DNA of 64,000 bases, from contig JAECUM010001877.1 of NCBI GenBank assembly GCA_016617855.1, positions 1 to 64,000 on the forward strand, read 5' to 3'. The position numbers were made by a program, and so were the translations under genes. This document shows positions 12,331-20,789 of this stretch, piece after piece (within the stretch, counting starts at the first letter, position 1; each line of letters begins with the position of its first letter). The notes under the pieces are model-generated. The model did not search any database. It had not been told where the DNA came from and worked only from the letters and a program-made list of their open reading frames with translations. Source of the DNA: Megalonaias nervosa. Lineage: Eukaryota > Mollusca > Bivalvia > Unionida > Unionidae.

Positions 12331-12971
12331 GTTGCGGTATAAGCTCTATACTAACCAAAGCAAAAACAAACGAGCGACAAGAAACAAGGAGACGAACACT
12401 CGTATGTGTTGACAGCTCTGAAGAATAAAGCGTCATACAGCAGTTCACAGTTTGGTATAGCCCAAAATTCATATTGACCTTGCCGAACTTTTACAAAATT
12501 GTGCTAGATAACAAAAAGATATACAAAGATATTTTTTACAGATAACAAACACACACACCCGAGATGCGGCGAAACTATTCCTAAGTCCGGTAGTGAAATA
12601 CACAGAAAAGATCAGACCAAATATGAACCTATCTACTCTGTGGTTAATATAATATTATCTTTTCCACATGCCAAACAAGTGGCGTTATAAGGGTAAATGG
12701 CGCCCAGGGCGACTATGAATGCCCAAGCGGTCAGAATACTAGGCCAGAGGTGCCGAAACCTTGGGAGGGGGCTAGTGCCCACACCCACTAGCTATGGGTT
12801 TTAGGGAGAGCTGTGAGCTCCCCAGCAGGAGACGCAGAGAAGCCCTGGCCGCCAAAGATTTTTCCTGCAAATCAAGGCCATGTTGGTGGCTTTTCCCGGC
12901 ATCTGAATTCTGTCATTCACACAAGACAATCAATCGCCATCCAATGTAAGTCTATCATTTCCATATTAGGC
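12331..12971. other. intergenic stretch left of the virus-like element
   Basis: Bases 12331-12660 have no recognised feature. Bases 12660-12900 are locally GC-richer ('gggagggggctagtgcccac', 'agccctggccgcc') and contain no convincing gene. They might belong to an unrecognised repeat. Confidence 0.4.
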
Positions 12972-13300
12972 AGCAGCAGGGAGGGTGAACAGACCAAGTT
13001 TATTCCTGAAAATAAAGATTCCTACGGAGGGTAAACAGGCCAAGTTTATTCCTGAAAGTAAGTTTCCAACGGAGGGTAAACAGATTAAGTTTATTTTTAA
13101 AAAATAAGGCTTCCTACGGAGGATAAACAGATTAAGTTTTACTTTCACAAATGAAGCTTCCTACAGAGTGTGAATAGATTAAGTTTTATGTTTCATAAAT
13201 AAAGCTTCCTACGAAAATGAAAATACAAGGTCAATAATTCTACACCGAGGCTTCTACAGTGTTATATACCGACCCTGGTAAACACCTGTTGGTCGTCTCC
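12972..13300. repeat. left terminal inverted repeat with iterated units
   Basis: The repeat starts AGCAGCAGGGAGGGTGAACA and contains five tandem units of about 45-48 bp. Each has the form 'ggagggtaaacag.ttaagtt', an A/T stretch and 'gcttcctac'. The inner end is 'ggtcgtctcccc'. It matches the right repeat in inverted orientation, with one more unit. Confidence 0.9.
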
Positions 13301-13321
13301 CCCACCACCACCACCACCGCC
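13300..13321. repeat. (CAC)n microsatellite
   Basis: A short (CAC)n run occurs just inside the left terminal repeat, next to the end of the ATPase gene. Confidence 0.85.
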
Positions 13322-13329
13322 GTTGTCTC

Positions 13330-13824
13330 TCAACCAAAAATTTTATCGAGACCTTTACGATATCGCGAACGAGGATCATGTAAATTTATCCTGATCAATT
13401 CATGAGTAATCGCTTGCGCTTTCGAGAAGAAGTTTCTGAATTTAATCATATCCATGTCTCCTGAACACCAAGTCTGGTGGACATTTCTTAACGTGTGGGT
13501 ATCAACACCATTAAAGACAACCAGAAGATTGCAGTTATCTCTTATCACATTAGGTATTTGTTTATATCGCTTAGTAACATATATAATATCGGTGTTTTTG
13601 TGTCTGCTTCGGGAAAATATCCGAGCTGGATTTGATTGCAAAACATCATCGTATACTACGAGATTATTAATACATCCATCGAGATCATCCACAGATGGAG
13701 CATCATATGCTAGCTCATAATAAGGTCTGTCAATTCCAGTCAGTATTCTTGGTCTGGAATTTTTACTTAACTTTACAACATCTCCAACGTGATGTAATCG
13801 AACAGGGTCACGTTTGTCACGGAT
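13330..13824 (-). pseudogene. A32-type DNA packaging ATPase, C-terminal part
   Basis: This belongs to the FtsK/HerA-like ATPases that pump DNA into capsids in Polintons, adintoviruses and NCLDVs. A Walker B-like LVVYDD is followed by SRSRHKNTDIIYVTKRYKQI and then IRDNCN, the usual order and spacing. The glutamine common in the sensor motif is lysine here. The frame is open back to a stop at about 13824 with no start codon except internal ATGs (for example at 13692). The Walker A P-loop, expected 60-100 residues upstream, is absent, and another gene occupies that place. It is thus 5'-truncated or rearranged. The family call is firm; function is lost. Confidence 0.8.
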
Positions 13825-13827
13825 AAT

Positions 13828-14157
13828 TCAGATGTTGTCTACCTTGGCGGTATCTACCGCTACGATAAATTTTATTCTAAACATATATCTTTGTTCGTCG
13901 AGGTAATTAATAATTGTCCTTGCTTGCTTGTCATTCATTGTAGAATCGACGTCTTGCATAATTCTGAATGTTGACCACACATCAGCCGCACCATCGTTGC
14001 GAAACTGTCTCTTGGCTTCACGGATACGAATGATTAAAGTTTTATTTGTCAAATCAACATCAACCAGAACTCGATTAGGCAAGTCAGGGGTTCTTCTGTC
14101 AAGATCAAATCTAGCTTTAGAGGGTTTGATTGCAGGTAATCTCGTAAACTCATCCAT
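13828..14157 (-). CDS. unrecognised 109-residue protein of the virus-like element
   Basis: This is an uninterrupted frame starting MDEFTRLPAIKPSKARFDLD. It is rich in charged residues, with no membrane segment and no motif I can assign. It lies directly upstream of the ATPase remnant on the same strand and is divergent from the zinc protein at 14210, with 52 bp between their start codons. That gap probably holds a two-way promoter. It is one of the few intact frames in the element. Confidence 0.6.
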   Translation of the reverse strand: MDEFTRLPAIKPSKARFDLDRRTPDLPNRVLVDVDLTNKTLIIRIREAKRQFRNDGAADVWSTFRIMQDVDSTMNDKQARTIINYLDEQRYMFRIKFIVAVDTAKVDNI

Positions 14158-14209
14158 GTTATAATCAAGGCAAACATATATTTAAATTAAACTTCAAAAC
14201 AATTATATA

Positions 14210-14476
14210 ATGATTCAAGCAAAGAATAATTCTAAGTGGTTGATGATAGGATCTGCAACTCCTTGTAATCGGGCTTGTGTAAATGAATTCTGTGGATATC
14301 ACATGCGGAGTGTGCGACGAGAAAGTCCAGAACCAAAGCCGTGTTTAAAGTGTAATGTCGGAGTCAGGGGTGAAACGCAGTTGTGCGTAGAATGCGGCGG
14401 TAAAAAGTACAGAGCTTTGAAACGGTATTATGATAAAAAAAATGATGGTAATGAATCTCCAACAAAAAAATGCTGA
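14210..14476 (+). CDS. small zinc-binding protein of the virus-like element
   Basis: This is an intact 88-codon frame. Cysteines 19, 23 and 28 with His31 form one possible zinc site. C45-x2-C48-x10-C59-x2-C62 (PCLKC...LCVECGG) forms a four-cysteine zinc ribbon. The C terminus is lysine-rich. Proteins of this shape recur in small eukaryotic DNA viruses and elements, and a role in transcription or nucleic-acid binding is plausible but unproven. It heads the plus-strand cluster with the HNH gene next downstream (90 bp). Confidence 0.65.
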   Translation: MIQAKNNSKWLMIGSATPCNRACVNEFCGYHMRSVRRESPEPKPCLKCNVGVRGETQLCVECGGKKYRALKRYYDKKNDGNESPTKKC

Positions 14477-14565
14477 AGATTATCTTGCTAGATTTCACGC
14501 TAACATCCCACATATTTTCTCTACTAATAAAATAATAATTTAGACAAATAATATTTACTATGTAA

Positions 14566-15060
14566 ATGGAAAAAAGAGAATTTGTAACACATCCTATCAT
14601 CAAAAATTATGAGGCATCTCGTGCTGGTGTAATTAGGAACTGTCGAGTAAAAAAAAGTCGGTTTTGTCAATAATGCTGGTTATCTCATATTCTTTGCTGG
14701 GGAAAATATATCTTTGTAACAGATTTGTGTACGAGTGTTTTCACGGACTGATCAAAGATGGACTTGTGATTGGTCATATTGAATCAGATCCGAAAAATAA
14801 TTCTTTGAATAATTTGCAGGCTATTACACAGAGTCAGAATTGTAAATTTGGAGGTACCGGCAAAATATAATAAATCTGCAAGAGCAGGTATATCTGTAAA
14901 TATAGAGACAGGAAGAAATAGAATTTCAGTCGATATATGCAGCTGCCAAATATTTCTGCATTTCCCCAGCTTCAGTACAACGAGTTGCAGATAATATAAC
15001 CAGATCAGCATTTTCAAAGAAATACAAACAAAGTATAATATTTAAATATCTCCTGACTGT
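14566..15060 (+). pseudogene. HNH endonuclease with NUMOD-like C-terminal domain
   Basis: This is a homing-type DNA endonuclease. The HNH core is clear at 14724-14850: FVYECFHGLI is followed by GHIESDPKNNSLNNLQAI, the H..D...NN...NL pattern of phage and mobile-intron HNH enzymes. About 60 codons later, AAAKYFCISPASVQRVADNI reads as a helix-turn-helix of NUMOD1 type, which binds DNA beside the cleavage site. The frame is broken between the N-terminal segment (ATG at 14566) and the core, and again after the core, so it is dead. In PLV-like elements such genes are thought to be selfish passengers or replication aids. Confidence 0.75.
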
Positions 15061-15080
15061 GTCAGGGACAGACGCCGCCG
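15048..15080. repeat. GTCAGGGAC-type motif cluster
   Basis: 'ctgactgtgtcagggacag' is a shorter relative of the GTCAAGGAC motifs at 15307-15416 and 16531-16583. Confidence 0.45.
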
Positions 15081-15306
15081 CTCCTGAATCTTCTTTGGCT
15101 CAGTTATGGTTGTCTTTCAATTGTATACAAGAACACTCCAGATAAAGGGAGATAACTCTGTCAAGTAAAGTTTCCTCCGGTACAGTGATTAAACAGTAGC
15201 CTAGCTTGTAACTGCGTAATATTATATGACGGCAGCGGATTATTTTTTTTATTTTTTTATTTTTTGGCTTACACTGTATTTACGAAAACGTTCTTCTTGT
15301 CCCCAT

Positions 15307-15416
15307 GACTCTGTCAAGGACTCCATCAAGGACTCTGTCAGGGTATGTTACACTAGGACTACTCCTCTCTCTTGTATGTTACATCCCTTGACTTCGTCAA
15401 GGACTATGTCCCTGAC
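15307..15416. promoter_or_regulatory. cluster of GTCAAGGAC motifs with a CTTGAC-TTC-GTCAAG palindrome
   Basis: The phrase 'gact(c)ygtcaagg' is repeated in tandem at 15307-15343. A perfect 6+3+6 palindrome CTTGACTTCGTCAAG lies at 15387-15401. The same palindrome and phrase recur at 16532. They sit only inside the virus-like element, in gene-poor DNA, and could be binding sites for an element-encoded protein. This is inference. Confidence 0.5.
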
Positions 15417-15544
15417 AATTCAAGGAAACAGGAGGAAGAGATAAGCCATGGCCCTTTGCTGTAATCCAGGTAAGCTATGTTTATATTTCCCGTTAACTTC
15501 ATAGGTAACATCATAATAATTTCTTGCAATATGCAAAAATGATC

Positions 15545-15615
15545 CATGGGTGAGCGGTTAAGGCATAATATTCATACCCGACGTCTGTCGTTCCAATCCC
15601 GCGAATGACAAATTT
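15545..15615 (+). other. tRNA-like sequence with A-box and B-box
   Basis: 'tgggtgagcggttaaggc' resembles a pol III A box with a Leu/Ser-type D arm. 'gttccaatcccgc' resembles a B box, at tRNA spacing. Acceptor-stem pairing and a proper anticodon loop are not evident, so a functional tRNA is unlikely. It could be a tRNA-derived SINE head inserted in the element. Confidence 0.4.
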
Positions 15616-15619
15616 GTCG

Positions 15620-16160
15620 ACGGTTGCGAGATAATCGCATTTTAATAATAATTGGGGCTTCCAATCCCAGAAGAAAAAAATTATAAATAAAATTCATGCA
15701 CACCTCCCCACCATGTTGAACAACATGGTGGATGCTGATTTTGCACTTCCCGTGGTTTGATTAGGGGTTTTTACAAACTTTAAAAATTATTGGAAAACAG
15801 GAACCCCCAAAAATTAACAGTAAGAGTGATGAGTCCACAGCCTCATGAAGGGTGTCCCATAAAAGGACATTCAGAAAGAATGTCAGCCAGAAAGAAGCAT
15901 GTATTAAATGCAAAACTAGTTACACAGAATTATCGGCGTTTGTGTTGTTTTTTGTCCCAGTTCCCAAGCCAGAAAGAATAAAAGCCTCATGAATGGTACC
16001 CCATGAATGGACCTCAAGGAACGGCAAATGCTGGCAAATGAAGGAACCCCATGGAACGGCAAATACTGGCAAATGAAGGGGCCCCAGGGAATGGCAAATT
16101 TTTCATCACTCTTAATGTTTATTTTTTGTTTTTATTTTAAATAGATATTATTATATAATG
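15620..16160. other. gene-poor stretch within the virus-like element
   Basis: It contains a short direct repeat around 15990-16095 ('ggcaaatactggcaaatgaa' and variants) and 'cccacagcctcatgaa'-type repeats at 15835 and 15985. No coding frame is convincing. Confidence 0.4.
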
Positions 16161-16504
16161 AATTTCGAAAGTATTAATGCGATTTTTTTGCCATTAAAAT
16201 AATTCATGACGATGATATAGAGCTTCCTGATCAACTTGGTCCTGAAAAAATCACAAATGATTTTGAAATATTACTAGGATGAAAATCGGAAGGACGATAC
16301 ACACTAGCAGCCGAATACAGGTTTATTAAATTACTCCAACAGGCAATGACACAATCGCTACTTTATGTCGATGATGATAAAAACATCCGACAATTCGTTT
16401 CACACGCACAGGCGACTGAGAAAGTTAGATCAGAGTTATCACGCGAATACGAAACAAAAAAGATTGTGAGTGCACGTGTAAGACAGTTGAAAAAATTTAT
16501 ATAA
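16160..16504 (+). pseudogene. unrecognised small helical protein of the virus-like element
   Basis: A reading frame with element-like composition runs from about 16205 to a TAA at 16502-16504. It is interrupted by one in-frame stop near 16280. The C-terminal 75 residues are charged and predicted helical by eye (RFIKLLQQAMTQSLLYVDDD, ending VRQLKKFI). The ATG at 16159 is in another frame, suggesting a second lesion. No family was recognised. Confidence 0.45.
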
Positions 16505-16530
16505 GATTGTAAACAATCGGATTGTAAACA

Positions 16531-16583
16531 CCTTGACTTCGTCAAGGACTCTGTCAAGGACTTTGTCCCTGAATCTGCCAGGG
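16531..16583. promoter_or_regulatory. second GTCAAGGAC cluster with palindrome
   Basis: CTTGACTTCGTCAAG at 16532-16546 is identical to 15387-15401. It is followed by 'gactctgtcaaggactttgt' and an inverted 'ccctgaatctgccagggg' hairpin-like end. It lies just past the stop of the plus-strand gene, between convergent gene sets. Confidence 0.5.
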
Positions 16584-16649
16584 GTATAGTGAAAGTGAAA
16601 GTTGTAAGACGGAATAATAGCGCGTGTAATATTAATTTTATTCAAATCA

Positions 16650-16870
16650 TAATATTTACTTTTTATTTTGTCCTGATTATAATATTTATTTTTTATTCTG
16701 ATTATAATATTTATTTTTAATTTTTATTCTGATTATAATATTTATTTTTTATTTTTATTCTGATGCAGATTATAATATTTATTTTTTATTTTTATTCTGA
16801 TTAACATATTTATTTTTTATTTTTACTCTGATTCAGATTATAATATTTATCGTGAATTTACAAAAATCAG
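16650..16870. repeat. AT-rich tandem repeat at the convergent gene junction
   Basis: About six imperfect copies of a 30-45 bp unit, 'attctgattataatatttat' plus 'tttttatttt', lie between the plus-strand cluster and the minus-strand capsid gene set. This could be a termination region or origin-like AT tract. No test is possible here. Confidence 0.75.
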
Positions 16871-16943
16871 TCAGGTAACGATCTCGACGCTGAAGATCTA
16901 CGATCTCGGCGTTTTACAAACGCTAAGTTCTACGAACTTACAA

Positions 16944-17858
16944 TCACACATACAAATTTATTGTTAAAGATTTATTTCTTAAATCAAGCAGGTGTCCACT
17001 TTGGTCAATAAATCTAAAATGTATTCGTGATAACAGAGGATTATGACATCGTAGATAAACCGGATTAACAGGTACTGACACAATGAAAAGTCCAGGCGGA
17101 ATTTCAGGGGTGAATGAATATAGGATATATCCCTGCTGTGCCTGCCTGGATTTTTCAAGATCTACTTCATAGCTGCCATCGACTGCATCACATACACGAT
17201 TAACTGCGATTGTTGATGCAATATTGACAACACCTGGTGATATATGACGACCACCACCGTCTGGATCATTGTTATGTTTGAGAATACCTGGAGAAGGGGA
17301 TATTTTTCTCCATGCATCAACACTATGGGATAGTATTCATCGATAATATCATTAAGAGTTTTTTGCATATCATCAACATTAAGTCATGGTAATTTAAATG
17401 TTGGCAGATCAGCCTCTGTGATCTTAAAATATGCAAGAAAATTATCCTTATATGTTTCATCTGGATAACGTGGAGCGGGGCCTATTCTTAATTCACGACC
17501 TTCATGAATTGCAGTCTTTATCGCAGATTTTTGAAACAATTCAGCGTCATATTTTACTTGGTTCAGATGTTGTATTGTTGTAATGATTTTTTTTTTTGTT
17601 TTTGCTTAAGATTATCATTTGGAAACTCATGTGTATACTGTTGAAATAGTTGTTGTAATTCGTCACGTACACGTTTATGTTCTTGTGTTATTTCTTTAGC
17701 CAGCGCAATACTGGAACTTCCATCCTTAGTTCTTTGTTTTAGTAGGATTTCTTCAGTGTAAATTACATCATAGAATATCCATTTGATATAATTCTTACCA
17801 TCAATATTGAAAGTTGTACGGAATTCGTTACTCCATACAATAAGATATCACGAGCCAT
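16944..17858 (-). pseudogene. penton-like minor capsid protein
   Basis: This is the vertex (penton) type capsid protein, judged from its place directly downstream of the major capsid gene and from the C-terminal signature. SFTPEIPPGLFIVSVPVNPV is followed by 'SRIHFRFIDQSGHLLDL', which matches the 'RIrItDqdG.liDl' ending common to single jelly-roll penton proteins of Polinton-like viruses. A proposed start at 17858 lies 26 bp after the capsid gene stop. At least three frameshifts divide it, one at a run of thymines at 17590-17600. The middle includes a GPAPRYPDETYKDNF block. The family is inferred; the loss of function is certain. Confidence 0.65.
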
Positions 17859-17884
17859 TTAATTACCAATCACGAGTGATCCAG

Positions 17885-19188
17885 TTACATGTTTTCCACT
17901 GGGGCATCAATGACTCTCATTCGTCCATCAACACTTTCAAGCAGCATAGTTTTGTCTGAGAGTATAACAGCGATTGCTCTGTAATTAGCATATGTTCCTC
18001 TTCTCACACGAGCTCGAAAGTGTATATCAACGACAGATTGTCTAAATAAATCCAGGTGTTCCGGAGAAAAATAATAAATCGGATACAGCATTGTAAAGTC
18101 TAATTGTGATATTTGTAGACCAGAATCAACATTTTGGTCACATCCTTTAAATGTCATCAAACTATGATACGCACGTGCAACATGATTATTCTCAAAATTC
18201 AGTATTATATCCTCAGCTGGTTCTTGATGCCCATTTATCTTTAACGAAACTGCAGTAACACCAAGTTTGTCAAATATCATTGTGCTATGTAATTGTGAGT
18301 TTACTCGTTCAGCATTTTCGAAAGCAACAAATATATGTCGCGGCCCAGAGACACCTTGCTGTGAATGCCATGTGAATAAACCATTAACGTTACTTTGAAC
18401 ACTATCTGTCGTCATCATCAACCATGATAATGTTGATTTACCACCCGAATCCACAAAAGAGACCAACCGTTGTTCCTCAACGAGTGATGGTATCATTGCT
18501 GGCATCCACAATGAAAGTTTTGTCAGTATTACTTTAGCTGCATTACCGAAAAGGTCGCCAGATTGCATTATCGTTGGTAGCCTTTCTTACCAGTACAACT
18601 GTATGCATGGCTCCGAAAATAACCTTTGTCACATTCCTGTAAAATCCAAAAAATATGAGACAGTGGAGTTGCACATGAAAATCTTCTACTTCCATCATTC
18701 AGCATCGATCGACGTACTGCGAATCCTAAGTTGAATTCTGGATTAGCACCATGAACCACCGGATACACATTAGCGTCAGCTTTGTCGGCATTGTTTCTTG
18801 GTCGTCTTATATTATACTGTCTGTTATCAGGATGGTCATATGTATCTTTTACAGATATCATTGACGGACCAGCTGATCTTGTATGATCATCGGAATATCT
18901 TGCTAGACCCAATATCGTCGTGACAACGTCGACGTTTTCCAGGCATGATTCAATGTTCCTTCAGTCGATGCTATACGTAGCACTGTTGAAAAACACCATG
19001 ATGCCATTATTAACAAAACCACCTCTAACATCAGCTCCATATTCAGTGTCATCTGTTTTTAGAATTTCACCTTCTACTTCAATAAATTCTTCAACGGGTA
19101 AGAAATATCTGCTTGTATCCTGATCTTGCAGCTCATTTCGCATCCATGTCGAATGCGGGATCAGATACACTCTTGAAAATTTTATCAT
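17885..19188 (-). pseudogene. major capsid protein, double jelly-roll type
   Basis: This is the hexon-like structural protein that builds the icosahedral shell. The total span is about 434 codons, a normal size. The N-terminal third shows VNNGIMVFFNSATYSID and TTILGLARYSDD, in the place of the family's 'fLF..i.YelnG..ID....G..s.l' pattern. The C-terminal part shows GPRHIFVAFENAERV and LYPIYYFSPEHLDLF, both typical of PLV/adintovirus capsids. One in-frame TGA at 18961-18963 breaks the first part. At 18568 the frame changes through a TAATG overlap. Apart from these two lesions it is well preserved, suggesting a fairly recent insertion. Homology is by eye. Confidence 0.72.
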
Positions 19189-19237
19189 ACTTGTTGTCGT
19201 CTAACACGAAGACCACTTCCTGCTATTACACTAGCAG

Positions 19238-19564
19238 TTACATTTTTTCTTTTTCTGATAGGGATACACCAGCCGCCTCTGCTAGTTTTTGATTTGCAGT
19301 TTGATTTATTATTTTACTAACATTTGCAGGCATAACTTCGGTGTTAGGTAATTTTTCTGGCTGAGGACGGACCGCTGGCGATCTGCGTATTAATCGTGCT
19401 AGTCTATCCTTGATTGCTGAGAATGCTTTACTAGCAACATCACCAACAACACCAATACCTTTATTACGAACAACGCCAATAGCTTTCTTTGATAATTGTT
19501 TTGCAATCGGTATTGTTTTTGGGGTTATCCTTCTGAATAGACCCTGAACAACATCACCGATCAC
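19238..19564 (-). CDS. small basic virion core-type protein
   Basis: This is an intact 108-codon frame, MIGDVVQGLFRRITPKTIPI..., with alternating glycine/hydrophobic and Lys/Arg stretches (KQLSKKAIGVV, GDVASKAFSAIKDRLARLI). Short basic proteins of this kind sit just upstream of the capsid gene in adintoviruses and Polintons. They are compared with adenovirus core or membrane-lytic proteins (pX/pVI). The role in DNA condensation or membrane passage is inference. It is 49 bp upstream of the capsid start and on the same strand. Confidence 0.6.
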   Translation of the reverse strand: MIGDVVQGLFRRITPKTIPIAKQLSKKAIGVVRNKGIGVVGDVASKAFSAIKDRLARLIRRSPAVRPQPEKLPNTEVMPANVSKIINQTANQKLAEAAGVSLSEKEKM

Positions 19565-19664
19565 TTTGTAGTTGGTAATCGCGAATTTATCACCCTGACC
19601 ATTACAGGTCCACGCTGAGAATTATGTATGATCATATTATTTTCTTGTCACCGACCTAATTGCA

Positions 19665-20099
19665 TCAATCACTGCTGTAATCATCAACGATTTTATCGAC
19701 GAGGAACAGATAAACATCAATATACATGATACCGCCTGCAAATAATCTCTGACAAATAGCAGCTGCTTCATTAATGATTTCTGAAGACTTATTGTAGGCT
19801 CGTTTTCCGCCAATCAGAATTTCTAGTCGTTTAACATCGGCAAGGACGTTCTTGGGCCATGGAGTAATAAGACCACTTCCCCTGGTACCTGTACCAGGAG
19901 TGGCAATATCACTTCCAGTGGCACCGGGAGAGGCAGAACTTGTATCTTGCCATTTTTCTTCTTCCTCACCTGTTATTTTGACTGCCTTTCTGACGGTTGT
20001 TTTTGTTGTTGATGTTATTGTTTTTGCGGTTGTCATTGTTGTTTTTGTTGTTGTTGTTGTTTTGTGGTTGTAATTGTTGTTGTTGTAACAATGGAACAT
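19665..20099 (-). CDS. unrecognised 144-residue late-type protein
   Basis: An open frame with an Asn/Thr/Lys low-complexity N terminus, encoded by a (GTT)n-like microsatellite at 19995-20090, then a Gly/Thr/Ser linker and a compact C-terminal domain (LADVKRLEILIGGKRAYNKS ... GGIMYIDVYLFLVDKIVDD). The C-terminal half looks like real protein; the first 45 residues may be repeat expansion, and the true start may be further in. It belongs to the minus-strand morphogenesis block by position. No family is assigned. Confidence 0.5.
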   Translation of the reverse strand: MFHCYNNNNYNHKTTTTTKTTMTTAKTITSTTKTTVRKAVKITGEEEEKWQDTSSASPGATGSDIATPGTGTRGSGLITPWPKNVLADVKRLEILIGGKRAYNKSSEIINEAAAICQRLFAGGIMYIDVYLFLVDKIVDDYSSD

Positions 20100-20204
20100 A
20101 ATTATCTATTCCATCAATACATTCAATATATCTTGTATCACTATTTCGGGCCCGATCAACTCCGTAATGTACGCGAAATATCCATTTGTAATAGGCTTCA
20201 CGGC

Positions 20205-20735
20205 CTACAGCCTAATCAACGTTAAAAATTTTTCTCTCCGATCAAAGCTACTCACGGCTAACGCAGAAAGTTTTTTCACGCTGTCAGTATTTTTTATGAT
20301 AACAATACTTTCTTCGGTAAATTTATCAATCGGTTCAGTTTTGACTTTTGATTGTTGTGGTTCTTGATATTGTTCTGGTTTTGGTATAAGATCCTTAATA
20401 TTGCCTATTTCAGCACGAGCTTGGTCAATACCTTCAAGTATTTCTTGCATTGGTTGAGCAGGAGCTATTTCACTTGGAAGTTCTCTTAAAATCTTTATTG
20501 TTTGTTTAGTTCTTTTTGTTATTTTTCCGGTTGGTTTAGCGGTTTGCTCCAACGTGGGAAGAAGGCCTTCGGTAGTCTTTGTAACCGGTTTAAATAAATG
20601 TTCTGCAACTTCTGTAAATTCCACCTGAGACTCCGGATGCTAATGTAGTTGTTGCTTGACAGAATCACGGACGAGGAGATATTTCTTAATTTCCTCTAGT
20701 CGCTGTCGAGGTAGTTTAGCTGTGTGAGATTTCAT
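20205..20735 (-). pseudogene. unrecognised late-type protein with one nonsense codon
   Basis: Starting at ATG 20735, the frame reads MKSHTAKLPRQRLEEIKKYL, meets one in-frame TAG near 20640, and continues in the same frame through EFTEVAEHLFKPVTKTTEGL to 20205. The body is Lys/Thr/Pro/Glu-rich with short helical segments (EILEGIDQARAEIGNIKDLI) and no membrane span. The position at the far right of the minus-strand block, next to the terminal repeat, suggests the first gene of a late transcription unit. It could be a scaffold or minor virion protein; this is a guess. Confidence 0.5.
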
Positions 20736-20789
20736 TGTTAGCGTTATTATTGATATAATAATGATTTAATTAAGCCGCATAGCAGCAGG

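Noticed and set aside
11965..12342. 125-codon plus-strand frame
   Set aside because: It is antisense to the MCM3 first exon and promoter, which explain the sequence.
19852..20073. 73-codon plus-strand hydrophobic frame
   Set aside because: Antisense shadow of the Thr/Lys-rich start of the minus-strand gene at 19665-20099.
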